DNA from: JAFIEN01 sp051859505 | GTDB taxonomy: Bacteria; Pseudomonadota; Alphaproteobacteria; Rhodobacterales; Rhodobacteraceae | NCBI GenBank assembly: GCA_051859505.1 | Contig: JBHYFN010000051.1 | Coordinates: 1-26,646, forward strand | Direction of reading: 5' to 3' | Length of the DNA stretch: 26,646 bases | In this document: positions 7,144 through 15,033 of the stretch, piece by piece | Numbering within the stretch: the stretch's first letter is position 1 | How the letters are laid out: each line of letters begins with the position of its first letter | Notes under the pieces: model-generated | Databases searched by the model: none | What the model was told of the DNA's origin: nothing | Seen by the model: only the letters and a program-made list of their open reading frames with translations | Program-made: the position numbers and the translations under genes

Positions 7144-7881
7144 TCAGGCCCCGTCCGGCGGACCCTCGGGTTTCGGCCGAGAGGTGCGGTGCCCTCTTGC
7201 AAGGCGCCGCAGGGCGACCCAGTCGCGCAGGTCCATCGCCGGGTTTCCCATCATCCTGGCCCCGGGCGGCACCGACTGGTGAATGACCGCGCCGCTTCCG
7301 ATCACCGCATCTGCGCCGATGACAAGGGGCCTGTCCCGGCTGCCGTTGTTGATCATGGCGCCGATGCCGATCTGCACGCCATCCCCGATGCTGACATGTC
7401 CGGCGACGATGGTTCCCGCGCCGATGGTCACGAAATTGCCGATGGTCACGTCATGAGCGACCATTTCGCAGAACAACTGCGCACCGTGGCCTATGCGGAT
7501 CCCCGGACCGAGGCGCGTGAACGGCAGAATGACCGTGCCGGCACCGCAAAGCGTGCCCGGATAGGCAAGCGGCTGTCCCATGCAGCAGACGGTCGCCAGG
7601 GTCGCGTTCTCTGCCATCAGCCGAGCCGAGACCCGCTCTCGCAAGGCGCCGCTGCCGACGGCGAGCAGGACCGGCAGATCGCCATAGTCCGACCGGCGCC
7701 TGTCCGAGGAAATCACCGGGACATCCAGATCGCTGTCGTGAAAGCCGTTCTCGATGTCATCGACAAGCGCCCGCAGCCTGACCCTGCCTTTCCAGACGCT
7801 GTTCAGCGCCATCAGCATCATGCGCGTGTGGCCTCTGGATCCGAAGGCCGTGATCTCGTTGAAATCGGTGGTGCCGTTCAT
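7144..7881 (-). CDS. NeuD/PglD/VioB-type sugar N- or O-acetyltransferase (hexapeptide repeat)
   Basis: 245 residues from the ATG at 7881, which has a weak CGGAG upstream; extensions are Arg/Pro-rich and unlikely. The N-terminal part begins with a Rossmann-like strand, ITAFGSRGHTRMM (10-22), as in the PglD N-domain that binds the nucleotide sugar. From about residue 115 the protein is a left-handed beta helix with hexapeptide turns (IGNFVTIGAGTIVAGHVSIG). His143 in VAHDVTIG is at the catalytic His position of PglD/VioB. It ends with the family's GNPAMDL turn. Such enzymes transfer acetyl from acetyl-CoA to an amino group of a UDP- or dTDP-4-amino sugar. A DegT aminotransferase gene two genes away would provide that amino sugar. 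Sialic acid O-acetylation is an alternative but no sialic acid genes are seen. Confidence 0.82.
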   Translation of the reverse strand: MNGTTDFNEITAFGSRGHTRMMLMALNSVWKGRVRLRALVDDIENGFHDSDLDVPVISSDRRRSDYGDLPVLLAVGSGALRERVSARLMAENATLATVCCMGQPLAYPGTLCGAGTVILPFTRLGPGIRIGHGAQLFCEMVAHDVTIGNFVTIGAGTIVAGHVSIGDGVQIGIGAMINNGSRDRPLVIGADAVIGSGAVIHQSVPPGARMMGNPAMDLRDWVALRRLARGHRTSRPKPEGPPDGA

Positions 7882-8172
7882 GGGTTGTGGGCTCCGCTGA
7901 AGGCACCGGGCCCGGCTTGGCCTGTCGAACCGGACCTGTGGCATGGCTGCTGCCTTGGGCGAGGTATGACAGCCGCGATTCCGCAGATCAAGCGATGGCG
8001 GGGGGCCGGTTGGCCGGGCCGGTGTCCGCCGCGCTGCCGCCTCTGTCGCTTGACGGGTCTTGCGGCCCCGGTTCAGCCTTGACCGGCCCGGTGGCCTGTG
8101 GACCTGTGGAGCTGTGCACCTTGGGGGGCTTCGGCAAGGGTGGCGGGTGACATCTGTGGGGGAATTCCTGAA
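7882..8172. other. Divergent promoter region between acetyltransferase and glycosyltransferase
   Basis: 291 bases, GC-rich. A 10-base inverted repeat (8014-8023 against 8082-8091) is present with a long spacer, and related CTGTGGA-like words occur near 8095-8113. Both flanking genes must be transcribed from here, but I see no convincing -35/-10 pair. No coding potential is supported. Confidence 0.4.
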
Positions 8173-9795
8173 ATGAGCGCGCCTCAGGATGTGTCCGGCC
8201 TGCTGCTCCGCCTGTTCGATGCAGAGCACTACCGGCGGCAGGGCGAAGAGGCGCCAACGGTCGATGCGGCGCTGGCGCATTTCCGCCAGCTGGGGGACAG
8301 GATCGGGCTGGACCCGTCGCCCTATTTCTCAACCCGCTGGTTCAAGGAGCGGTATCCCGACTGGGCCGACGACGGCCCGACCGCCTTCGAGAGCTTTCTG
8401 GCCCGCGTTTGCCGCCGTGCGCCTGTCGCGCCCCATCCGATGATCGATCCGGCCTACTATCGGGCGGCCTATCCCGATCTGGAAAGGTTCGGCTTCGGCG
8501 TGGCACTGCATTTCATGCTGCATGGCGACGAAGAGGGGCGGCAGCCCTCCGAGGCCTTCGATGCGGGCTTTTATCGCCGCTGCTATCTGCCGCTGGGCGA
8601 GGGTCATCCCTTCCGCCACTACATCGCCACCGGCCGGTCCGGGAATTGCCTGCCAAGGCCGGTGCCGCGCACGGCCGCGGATTCGGCGGCGGCGATGCGG
8701 CGGCAGGTGCCGGACCGGCCGCTTTTGCTGGTGGCCCATGACGCGCAGGCCGCGGGCGTGCCCTTGCTGACGCTGGACCTTGCGCGGGCGATCCGGGCGC
8801 GGGGGTGGGATCCGGTGTTCCTGCTGGACCGGGCGGGGCCCTTGCTGGCGCGGTTCCAGGCGCTCGGCCCGGTCTTCCTGCGGGCCGAGGGCTGGGATCC
8901 GGCGGGAGTGGCGGCGGGCCTTGGGCCGGGAACGCCCGCGCTGGTCAACACGGCTGCGGCTGCGGCGATGGTTCCCGCGCTGGCCGGGGCGGGGTTGCGC
9001 TGTGTCGTGCTGATCCACGAGATGGCGGATTATCTGCGCGCACATGGCTTTGTCGAAGACCTCGCCGCCGCGAAAGACGCGGGGGCGGCGCTGATCGTGT
9101 CGATGCCGCGGATGTCGGGGATGCTGCCCGAGCTGGCCGAGCGGCTGGAGCAGATCCTGCCCGGCGTCGTGCTGCCGCCGACCCCGCTGGCCGCCTTTCG
9201 GGCGCATCGGCGCAAGGATGACGCGCTGCGGCGGCGGCAGGCTCCGGTCTTTGTCGGGGCGGGCCATGCGGACCGGAGGAAGGGCTTTGACCTGTTCCTC
9301 GAGGCCGCCGAGGAACTGCGCCGGCAGGTGCCGCGGGCGCGGTTCGTCTGGCTGGGTGCGCTGGATCCCTGGGCGACAGACCTGGCCAGGGCGGCGCAGG
9401 AAGGCGGGCTGGCGCTGGAGCTGCCCGGCTTTGTCGAGGACAGCCTTGCCTGGTATCGCGCGGCGGATGTGTATCTGCTGACATCGCGGCAGGATCCGGG
9501 GCCGACGACGGCGGTTCAGGCCGCCGCGATGGGGGCGCCCTGCCTGGGTTATGCCGCCGATATCGGCCTGATCGACCTGATCGACCGGGCCGAGGGGATG
9601 GGCCTGTTCGTGCCGCCCGGCGATCTGGCGGCCCTTGTCACGCAGGCGCGCCGGCTGGCAGTCGGGAACGATCCGGCAAACCGGCGCCGGCTGCGCCGGC
9701 AGGTGCGCGCGCGGACGGGGTTCGACGCCTATGTCGCGGCCCTGCTGGGGCGGCTGGAGGCGCTGCCCGATGCCGCAGGCGGCGGCGAGGGGTGA
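8173..9795 (+). CDS. Glycosyltransferase family 4-like protein with N-terminal repeats
   Basis: 540 residues from the ATG at 8173 (weak GGGGGAA upstream). Residues about 12-165 hold three diverged repeats of a type seen at the front of some surface-glycan transferases: LFDAEHYR..AHFRQLGDR, IDPAYYRAAYPDL..HFMLHGDEEGR and FDAGFYRRCY..HYIATGRSG. Residues about 175-535 form a GT-B fold; the C-terminal half has VGAGHADRRKGFDLFLEAA, LPGFVEDSLAWYRAADVYLL and a sugar-nucleotide loop SRQDPGPTTAVQAAAMGAP. In that loop the Glu common in GT4 (LEAM) is replaced by Gln (VQAA). No membrane segment is seen, so the enzyme is cytoplasmic or peripheral. It probably adds a sugar to a capsule, O-antigen or exopolysaccharide repeat. 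Donor and acceptor are unknown. Confidence 0.82.
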   Translation: MSAPQDVSGLLLRLFDAEHYRRQGEEAPTVDAALAHFRQLGDRIGLDPSPYFSTRWFKERYPDWADDGPTAFESFLARVCRRAPVAPHPMIDPAYYRAAYPDLERFGFGVALHFMLHGDEEGRQPSEAFDAGFYRRCYLPLGEGHPFRHYIATGRSGNCLPRPVPRTAADSAAAMRRQVPDRPLLLVAHDAQAAGVPLLTLDLARAIRARGWDPVFLLDRAGPLLARFQALGPVFLRAEGWDPAGVAAGLGPGTPALVNTAAAAAMVPALAGAGLRCVVLIHEMADYLRAHGFVEDLAAAKDAGAALIVSMPRMSGMLPELAERLEQILPGVVLPPTPLAAFRAHRRKDDALRRRQAPVFVGAGHADRRKGFDLFLEAAEELRRQVPRARFVWLGALDPWATDLARAAQEGGLALELPGFVEDSLAWYRAADVYLLTSRQDPGPTTAVQAAAMGAPCLGYAADIGLIDLIDRAEGMGLFVPPGDLAALVTQARRLAVGNDPANRRRLRRQVRARTGFDAYVAALLGRLEALPDAAGGGEG

Positions 9796-9839
9796 GGCTT
9801 TGCACGGCCGGGGTGCGGGGTTTCCGGGCGGGGCGCGCC

Positions 9840-10961
9840 TCAGACGGCATCCCGCAGGACGCGGTGGACGACGGTGACGACCCTCTCGACCTCGGCCATG
9901 CCCATGCGGCCGTGCATCGGCAGGCACAGAATCTCGGGTCCGAGTGTCGGGGCACAGGCCTCGCCGCCGTTTCCGGTGACGATCCGCGCCTCGGGCCAGG
10001 GCGTGCCGGGGCCGCAGAGCAGGGGGAAATGATCCCGCGCGATGATCCCCTCTTCCGCCAGCGCAAGCCGAAGCCGCTGGCGCCGCCCGCTGTCGAGCCG
10101 GATCGCGTAATAGCCCGCAGCGTCGCTGGCGCCCGGCCTTTGGCGATGCAGCCGCAGGCCGGCCAGCCCGTCAAGCGCGGCGTCATAGGCGCGGCGGATC
10201 GCCTGGCGGGCGGCCAGTTCGCCGGGCAGGTCGGGCAGGAGGGCAAGGCCCGTCGCGGCATGAAGCTCGGACATCTTGCCGTTGAGGCCCATGCCCGCGG
10301 GCTGGCCGCCCTCGATCCCGAAATTGCGCATCCGCCGAAGCTCCTGCGCGGCGGAACGGCGGGTCACGACAAAGCCGCCCTCCGCCGTGTGCAGAACCTT
10401 GGTTGCATGGAGCGAAAAGGCCGAGGCATCGCCGAAGCAGCCGATGGGCCGGTCGTCGAGGCGCAGGCCGAAGGCATGGGCGGCGTCATAGACCAGCCAT
10501 AGCCCCTGTGCGGCGGCAAGCTGGCCAAGCTCTTCGACATCGCAGGGCAGGCCCAGGAAATGCACCGGAAGCATCGCCGCACTGCGCGGGGTGATCGCCG
10601 CCGCCGCCGCGCGCGGGCACAGCGTGAGGCTGTCGGGGTCCACATCCGCGAAAACCGGGGTCAGCCCGCACCAGGCGATGGCCTGCGCGGTGGCGGCAAA
10701 GCTGAGCGCGGGGGTGATGACCTCGGACCCCGGCGGCAACCGCCCCAGCCCCAGCGCGAGCATCAGCGCCATCGTGCCCGACGAGACCAGCGAGACCGCG
10801 AACCCCTCGTCCTGCTGCGCGGCGAGGGCCTGTTCCAGCCGCATGTGCAACGCGCCGCCATTGGTCAGCCATCCCGCATCAAGCGCCTCGGCGATGAGCG
10901 GGGCCAGGCGCGCGGCATCGGGGATCATCGGCGCGCCGAAGACGACAGGTGGCTCAGACAT
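9840..10961 (-). CDS. DegT/DnrJ/EryC1/StrS-family sugar aminotransferase (VioA/FdtB-like)
   Basis: 373 residues from the ATG at 10961; an in-frame ATG at 10973 (four residues longer) has its purine-rich motif too close. The PLP-binding motif is FSLHATKVLHTAEGG with Lys188 as the Schiff-base lysine. YDAAHAFG supplies the PLP-ring Asp, and SSGTMAL forms the phosphate cup. The HATK...EGG form, rather than FxPxKNLG, is, as I recall, typical of the dTDP-4-keto-6-deoxyhexose aminotransferases VioA and FdtB. The enzyme would place an amino group at C4 (or C3) of a nucleotide keto-sugar, using glutamate. It overlaps the upstream glycosyltransferase gene by 8 bases (ATGTCTGA), so the two are co-transcribed. 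The nucleotide-sugar dehydratase is not in the window. Confidence 0.88.
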   Translation of the reverse strand: MSEPPVVFGAPMIPDAARLAPLIAEALDAGWLTNGGALHMRLEQALAAQQDEGFAVSLVSSGTMALMLALGLGRLPPGSEVITPALSFAATAQAIAWCGLTPVFADVDPDSLTLCPRAAAAAITPRSAAMLPVHFLGLPCDVEELGQLAAAQGLWLVYDAAHAFGLRLDDRPIGCFGDASAFSLHATKVLHTAEGGFVVTRRSAAQELRRMRNFGIEGGQPAGMGLNGKMSELHAATGLALLPDLPGELAARQAIRRAYDAALDGLAGLRLHRQRPGASDAAGYYAIRLDSGRRQRLRLALAEEGIIARDHFPLLCGPGTPWPEARIVTGNGGEACAPTLGPEILCLPMHGRMGMAEVERVVTVVHRVLRDAV

Positions 10962-13143
10962 CGAAAACCCCATTCCTCAGGGCGGTGCGCAACTCTCCGT
11001 TGCTGGAAAACCGCTTTTGATAGCGCATGTGCAGACGGCTCTCGGCCCCGAGGACCGGCAGCAGATGATAGCCCGACGCGATGCAGGCCACACCCAGCAT
11101 CCGTTCGATCGCATGGGCCAGGGTTCCGTCCAGCTGACCGGCCTCGGGCGGGAAGTGCTGCGGCCCGAGGTCAAGATCAAGGAGCGGCTTCAGCGCCGCG
11201 CTGCGCGCCCAGAACATCGACCCGACCGGGAAGCGCAAGGATCCGTCCGGCGGCAGCGGCCCGCTCAGGCCCATGCGATGCGCAAGCTCCCGCGCGATGC
11301 CGCGGTTGCTGCCCCAATGGGCCGCGCTCAGCACGTCGCGGAAGACGCTGGGCATGACCATGCCAAGGCGGGGGATATCCTGGAAGAACGACAGGATGCG
11401 GCAGATCTCGGCCTCGGACCCGAGCAGGCAATCCAGCACATGGGTCAGCCAGTCATCCAGCCGGCCCGAATGCAGGGATTTCTTGCCGTGAAGGTGCAGC
11501 ACGATCTCGTGCCGGTGGTGGACATCGCGGAATCCGTAAAGCTTCGGCAGGATGTCGCGGCCGCGGTTTTCGAGGATCCGGACCTCGGCCCGGGGCATCG
11601 CGGCGCGGATCGCGGCCGCCTTCGCGTCGGTATCGGTCGAGACGTAGAGGCTTGGCTCCCCCGGTATCCGGGCCAGCCTCTCGGCCAGGACCGGGGCAAG
11701 GTCGGCATAGTAGAGATGCAGGATGACGGCCGGGCGCAGGGCCGGCGCCGTCCTGCGCGGCCAGAGGCGCAGATTGACCTTGCGCCCCTCGCGCCGGAAC
11801 CCGTCGGGGGTATGGTGCCAGAGCGGCAGATTGAGGCTGATCCGCTCCAGCATGTGTTCGGAAAGGCGTTGCCCCAGCCGGGGGTCAAGCGGGGTGGACA
11901 GAGGGGGACGCAGCACCTCGGTCAGGCGGCGGGCGCGGGCGGCCGGCGTTGCGATCCGGTCGAGCTGCCGGGTCTGGGGGGCGGCGCAGGCGATGGCCTG
12001 CGCGTCCCGCAGATCCGCCATGAACGGATGGATGATGCCCTGGCTGCGGGCCGGGGGCGGCGGGGTCAGCGCCGGCGGATCGGGTTGTTCGAGGTAGCGG
12101 CAGATCGCCAGCACCTCTTCGGCAGCATCCAGGACGGCGGTCTGGGTCTGGGCGCCCGAGGCCGCGGGATCGGTCAGCCGGGGCGGGTCGACCGGGCCGC
12201 CCTGCCCGGGGCGAAAGGCGGGCGCGCTGCAGAGGCCCGTTTCAGCGGCGTGGCGCGCGGCGGCGACGATGATCGCCGCGCGGGCCGCGAAATCATGCCG
12301 CGCGGCAAGGCGCTGGTGCTGGGCCTGCCGGATCTGGGGACTGCGCGGCGGGGCCGCGAGGATGCGTTCGAGCGTTGCGACAAGCTCGGCGGGATTGGCG
12401 ATCTGCATGAGTTCGGGCAGGTCCGGCGCGCTGAACCCCGCGACCTGATCCGAGACGACAAGCGCGCCCGAGGCCAGCGCATCATAGCTGCGGTTGCTCA
12501 TGAAGCCCATGGCGGCCATATGCGGCATGTGGCTGTTGAGGACGATGCGCGCGGCCGCATAGACATCGGCAAGCTCGTCCAGATCAAGCCGCTCGCCCAG
12601 CCAGAGGCGGTCCGGCACGATCCCCTTCCAGCCGGGGCCCCAGATGTGCGGCTCGAACCCGGCCTCGACGGCCTTGAGGACGATCCGGCGATCCGCCCGC
12701 GGGGCATAGGCGCCGACAAAGCAGATGTCGTGCCGCGGGGCAGAGGGCGCGGTCCGGTCGGGGCGGAAATGCGACGTGTCGGTCGCCTGCGGCAGATATG
12801 TGGCGGCCACGCCTTGCCGGCACAGCTGCTCGGCCAGCCAGGCCGATCCGCAGAAGACCGCCTGATAGCGCTGCAGCATCAAGGTCGGGGCAAGGTTCGG
12901 CGGGCTGATGATCCAGAGCAGATTGGGCAGATCGGGGACGGGCTCTTCCAGATGTGGCCCGAGGATCCGCAGCACTGCGGCAGGCCCCTCGGCGGGCGGA
13001 GGCGGGGGATCGTCGCGAAAGAGCAGCGCGCCGTCACAGCCGGGGATCCGCTGGATCGCCAGGATCAGGCTGCGGGCGAAATGGGTGTCGCCCCAGGCCT
13101 CCTGATTTGCGCGCGTGGCGTTGACGCTGACATGGATGAACAC
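10954..13143 (-). CDS. Fusion: glycosyltransferase (CgeB/group 1-like) plus rhamnan synthesis F (RgpF-like) domain
   Basis: 729 residues from a GTG at 13143, chosen because the peptide FIHVSVNATRANQEAWGD is the natural start of the first domain. The frame is open far upstream but with non-protein-like sequence and no ATG near; the ribosome site is poor, so the start is uncertain. Residues about 1-310 are a GT-B type transferase (ICFVGAYAPRADRR, HIWGPGW, and MSNRSYDALASGALVVSD for the nucleotide-sugar loop). A Pro/Ala linker follows. Residues about 470-725 match the RgpF family: VILHLYYADL, NRGRDI, LHLHGKKSLHS, FPVGSMFWAR and DGTLAHAIERMLG. RgpF proteins take part in rhamnose-glucose polymer side-chain addition. 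The product probably builds a deoxyhexose-containing surface polysaccharide. Confidence 0.82.
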   Translation of the reverse strand: MFIHVSVNATRANQEAWGDTHFARSLILAIQRIPGCDGALLFRDDPPPPPAEGPAAVLRILGPHLEEPVPDLPNLLWIISPPNLAPTLMLQRYQAVFCGSAWLAEQLCRQGVAATYLPQATDTSHFRPDRTAPSAPRHDICFVGAYAPRADRRIVLKAVEAGFEPHIWGPGWKGIVPDRLWLGERLDLDELADVYAAARIVLNSHMPHMAAMGFMSNRSYDALASGALVVSDQVAGFSAPDLPELMQIANPAELVATLERILAAPPRSPQIRQAQHQRLAARHDFAARAAIIVAAARHAAETGLCSAPAFRPGQGGPVDPPRLTDPAASGAQTQTAVLDAAEEVLAICRYLEQPDPPALTPPPPARSQGIIHPFMADLRDAQAIACAAPQTRQLDRIATPAARARRLTEVLRPPLSTPLDPRLGQRLSEHMLERISLNLPLWHHTPDGFRREGRKVNLRLWPRRTAPALRPAVILHLYYADLAPVLAERLARIPGEPSLYVSTDTDAKAAAIRAAMPRAEVRILENRGRDILPKLYGFRDVHHRHEIVLHLHGKKSLHSGRLDDWLTHVLDCLLGSEAEICRILSFFQDIPRLGMVMPSVFRDVLSAAHWGSNRGIARELAHRMGLSGPLPPDGSLRFPVGSMFWARSAALKPLLDLDLGPQHFPPEAGQLDGTLAHAIERMLGVACIASGYHLLPVLGAESRLHMRYQKRFSSNGELRTALRNGVFDV

Positions 13144-13383
13144 GCGCCGGTGCTGGCCTTCTGCTCGGGTGTCGCAACTTGGTCGGGGGCCGCAGTCGGG
13201 CCATCCCGCGATCCGTACCGTTCTGCCGTCTGAACGGATTTGAGCATGGCGACCGGATTGGCGCAAGCCGGACGGGTGCAAGTCGGGGGGGCCAAGTCGG
13301 AGGGGGGGCAAGCGCAGAAAACCGGTGCAGGGCGGGGTTGCTTTGGTAAAAGGGGGGATCACGGTCAGCCAGAGGGGCAGCGA
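13144..13383. other. Divergent intergenic region with degenerate tandem repeat
   Basis: 240 bases between the glycan block and the sugar operon regulator. From 13264 there are four CAAG-headed units (starts at 13264, 13279, 13293 and 13309; period 14-16 bases), three of them with a G-rich tail of the form CAAGtCGGaGGGG. A 6-base inverted repeat (CCGTTC/GAACGG, 13218-13237) lies upstream. The RpiR gene's ribosome site (GAGGGG) is just before 13384. The G-rich tandem could be a regulatory or a slippage-prone tract. No gene is seen. Confidence 0.5.
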
Positions 13384-14214
13384 ATGAACACAGCCGCGCC
13401 GATCCCCGATTACGAGGCCCTGCGGGCCGCGCTGCTGGCGCGGCAGGGAAAGCTGAGCCGGCGGTTGTCGCAGGTTGCGCAGTTCTTCCTCAACCATCCC
13501 GAAGAGGTGGCGATCAACCCGATGGTCAAGCTGGCCGGGCAGGCCGGGGTTCCGCCCGCGACGATCACCCGCTTTGCCAAGGAGATGGGTTTCGCCGGTT
13601 TCGCCGAGTTGCAGGCAGTGTTCCGCGAGCGGCTTCTGGGGCCGCGCCTGCCCTTTGCGGCGCGGCTGGCCGATCCGCCGGCCCCGCTGGGGGATGCGGA
13701 TCTGGAGGATCCCGACCGGGTGTTCGACGGTTTCGTGCAGGCGGCGGTTCAGTCCCTGTTCCGGCTGGAACAGAGTCTGGATCGCGCGGCCCTTGGCCTG
13801 TTCCTCGATGTGATGGCGGATGCCGATGCCGTGCATATCGCGGCGGCGCGCGGGGCTTTCGGGGTCGGGGCCTATACGCTTTACGGCCTGGCCGGGATCG
13901 GCAAGCGGGCGCATCTGATCGACAATCTGGGCGCGATGCGGGCCGAGCAGGTGGCGGCGATGGGGCCGGGCGATGTTCTTCTGGTGCTGACCTTCGACGA
14001 TTACACGCCCGAAACGGTCGAGCTGGCCCGGATCGCGGCCGCGCGGGGCCGGACCGTGCTGGCGATCACCGACAACGAGCTGAGCCCCGTCGCCGGGCTG
14101 GCCCGGGCCGCGCTTTTCGTGACCGAGGCGCGGTTGGGGCATTTCCGCAGCCAGGTGCCGGCGATGGTCCTGTGCCAGAGCCTGATCGTGAGCCTTGGGC
14201 GGCGGATTGGTTGA
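13384..14214 (+). CDS. MurR/RpiR-family transcriptional regulator
   Basis: 276 residues; the ATG at 13384 follows GAGGGG. Residues 1-80 are the RpiR helix-turn-helix domain (VAINPMVKLAGQAGVPPATITRF, ending in MGFAGFAELQ). Residues about 125-265 are a SIS domain (VHIAAARGAFGVGAYTLYGL; AITDNELSPVAGLA). The usual phosphosugar loop with Ser residues is replaced by LTFDDYTPET, so the effector may not be a sugar phosphate. The gene lies 84 bases before the SDR gene in the same direction and is likely the local regulator of the operon to 21716. A possible operator is described at 14224-14245. Activator or repressor action cannot be decided from the sequence. Confidence 0.9.
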   Translation: MNTAAPIPDYEALRAALLARQGKLSRRLSQVAQFFLNHPEEVAINPMVKLAGQAGVPPATITRFAKEMGFAGFAELQAVFRERLLGPRLPFAARLADPPAPLGDADLEDPDRVFDGFVQAAVQSLFRLEQSLDRAALGLFLDVMADADAVHIAAARGAFGVGAYTLYGLAGIGKRAHLIDNLGAMRAEQVAAMGPGDVLLVLTFDDYTPETVELARIAAARGRTVLAITDNELSPVAGLARAALFVTEARLGHFRSQVPAMVLCQSLIVSLGRRIG

Positions 14215-14223
14215 AGACAATCA

Positions 14224-14245
14224 TTTCGGCGAAAACGAAAAATCT
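14224..14245 (+). promoter_or_regulatory. A-rich palindromic site upstream of the sugar operon (candidate RpiR operator/promoter)
   Basis: The 84-base gap between regulator and SDR gene contains the palindrome TTTC-GGC-GAAA (14224-14234) followed at once by a second GAAAA-type word. It is the most A-rich stretch in an otherwise GC-rich neighbourhood. Its position suits a binding site for the preceding RpiR protein. A purine-rich ribosome site (GGGGGGAG) precedes the ATG at 14299. Confidence 0.4.
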
Positions 14246-14298
14246 GTTGCATTTGGGAGTGAGGGCCGACATCCTCTGACAGGCTTTGGGGGGAGCGG

Positions 14299-15012
14299 AT
14301 GTTCGATTTCACGGGGCAGCGCGTTCTTGTCATCGGTGCCAGCCGCGCCGGGATCGGTGCCGCCATCGCGCGGGCCTTTCAAGAGGCCGGGGCCGAGGTC
14401 GTGATCACCGGGGCCGAACCCGCCCCCGCGCCCGAGGATGCCGCCCGCTTTGCCTATCACCAGCTGGACGTGACCGATCCGGCGGCGGTCGAGGCGCTGG
14501 CGCAGGCGACCCCGCGTCTGGACGTTCTGGTCAACTGCGCCGCGATCACCGCGCGCGGCGAAGAGATGGAGCCCGCGTTTTTCGAGAAGGTGGTGGATGT
14601 GAACCTGCACGGCACCTTCCGCACCGCCCGCGCCTTTCACGGGCAGCTGAGCGCCGCGAAGGGGAGCCTCGTCAACATCGCCTCGATGTATGCCCGTTTC
14701 GGCAGCCCCCGGAACCCGGCCTATGGCGCCAGCAAGGCCGCGGTCGAGCAGTTGACCAAATCGCTCGCCATCGCCTGGGCGCCCGATGGGATACGGGTCA
14801 ATGCGGTGGCGCCGGGCTTCATCGTGACGGAACAATCCGCCCGCAGCCGCACCGATCCGGCGCATGTGGCGAATGTGAACGCCCGCACGCCGCTGGGCCG
14901 CTGGGGCGAGCCCGGCGATATCGCGGGGCCGGTGCTGTTCCTTGCCTCGCCGCTGGCGGGGTTCGTGACGGGGACATGCCTTTCGGTTGACGGGGGCTAT
15001 TCCGTTGTATGA
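14299..15012 (+). CDS. Short-chain dehydrogenase/reductase (SDR)
   Basis: 237 residues, classical SDR length. Motifs: VLVIGASRAGIGAA (cofactor loop, 9-22), VLVNCAAI (replacing NNAG), the catalytic triad Ser129 (IASMYA), Tyr142 and Lys146 (YGASK), and RVNAVAPGF. The C-terminus GTCLSVDGGYSVV is standard. The enzyme should oxidise an alcohol of the pathway sugar or polyol using NAD(P)+. It is the first structural gene after the RpiR regulator and is followed 21 bases later by the Gfo/Idh/MocA gene. Two oxidoreductases in one sugar operon suggest an oxidative, non-phosphorylating route. The exact substrate is unknown. Confidence 0.9.
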   Translation: MFDFTGQRVLVIGASRAGIGAAIARAFQEAGAEVVITGAEPAPAPEDAARFAYHQLDVTDPAAVEALAQATPRLDVLVNCAAITARGEEMEPAFFEKVVDVNLHGTFRTARAFHGQLSAAKGSLVNIASMYARFGSPRNPAYGASKAAVEQLTKSLAIAWAPDGIRVNAVAPGFIVTEQSARSRTDPAHVANVNARTPLGRWGEPGDIAGPVLFLASPLAGFVTGTCLSVDGGYSVV

Positions 15013-15033
15013 CAAGGCTCTGAGGGGGATCGG

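Noticed and set aside
8014..8091. 10-base inverted repeat between acetyltransferase and glycosyltransferase genes
   Set aside because: The arms are made only of C/G-rich words with a spacer of almost 60 bases; expected by chance at this base composition.
10962..10973. Alternative ATG four codons upstream for the aminotransferase
   Set aside because: Its purine-rich motif directly abuts the ATG with almost no spacer; the ATG at 10961 has better spacing and forms a normal 8-base overlap. The choice does not affect function.
13144..14220. N-terminal extension of the GT-RgpF frame across the RpiR gene
   Set aside because: The extra sequence is Arg/Gln/His-rich antisense of the RpiR coding region, typical of high-GC shadow frames.
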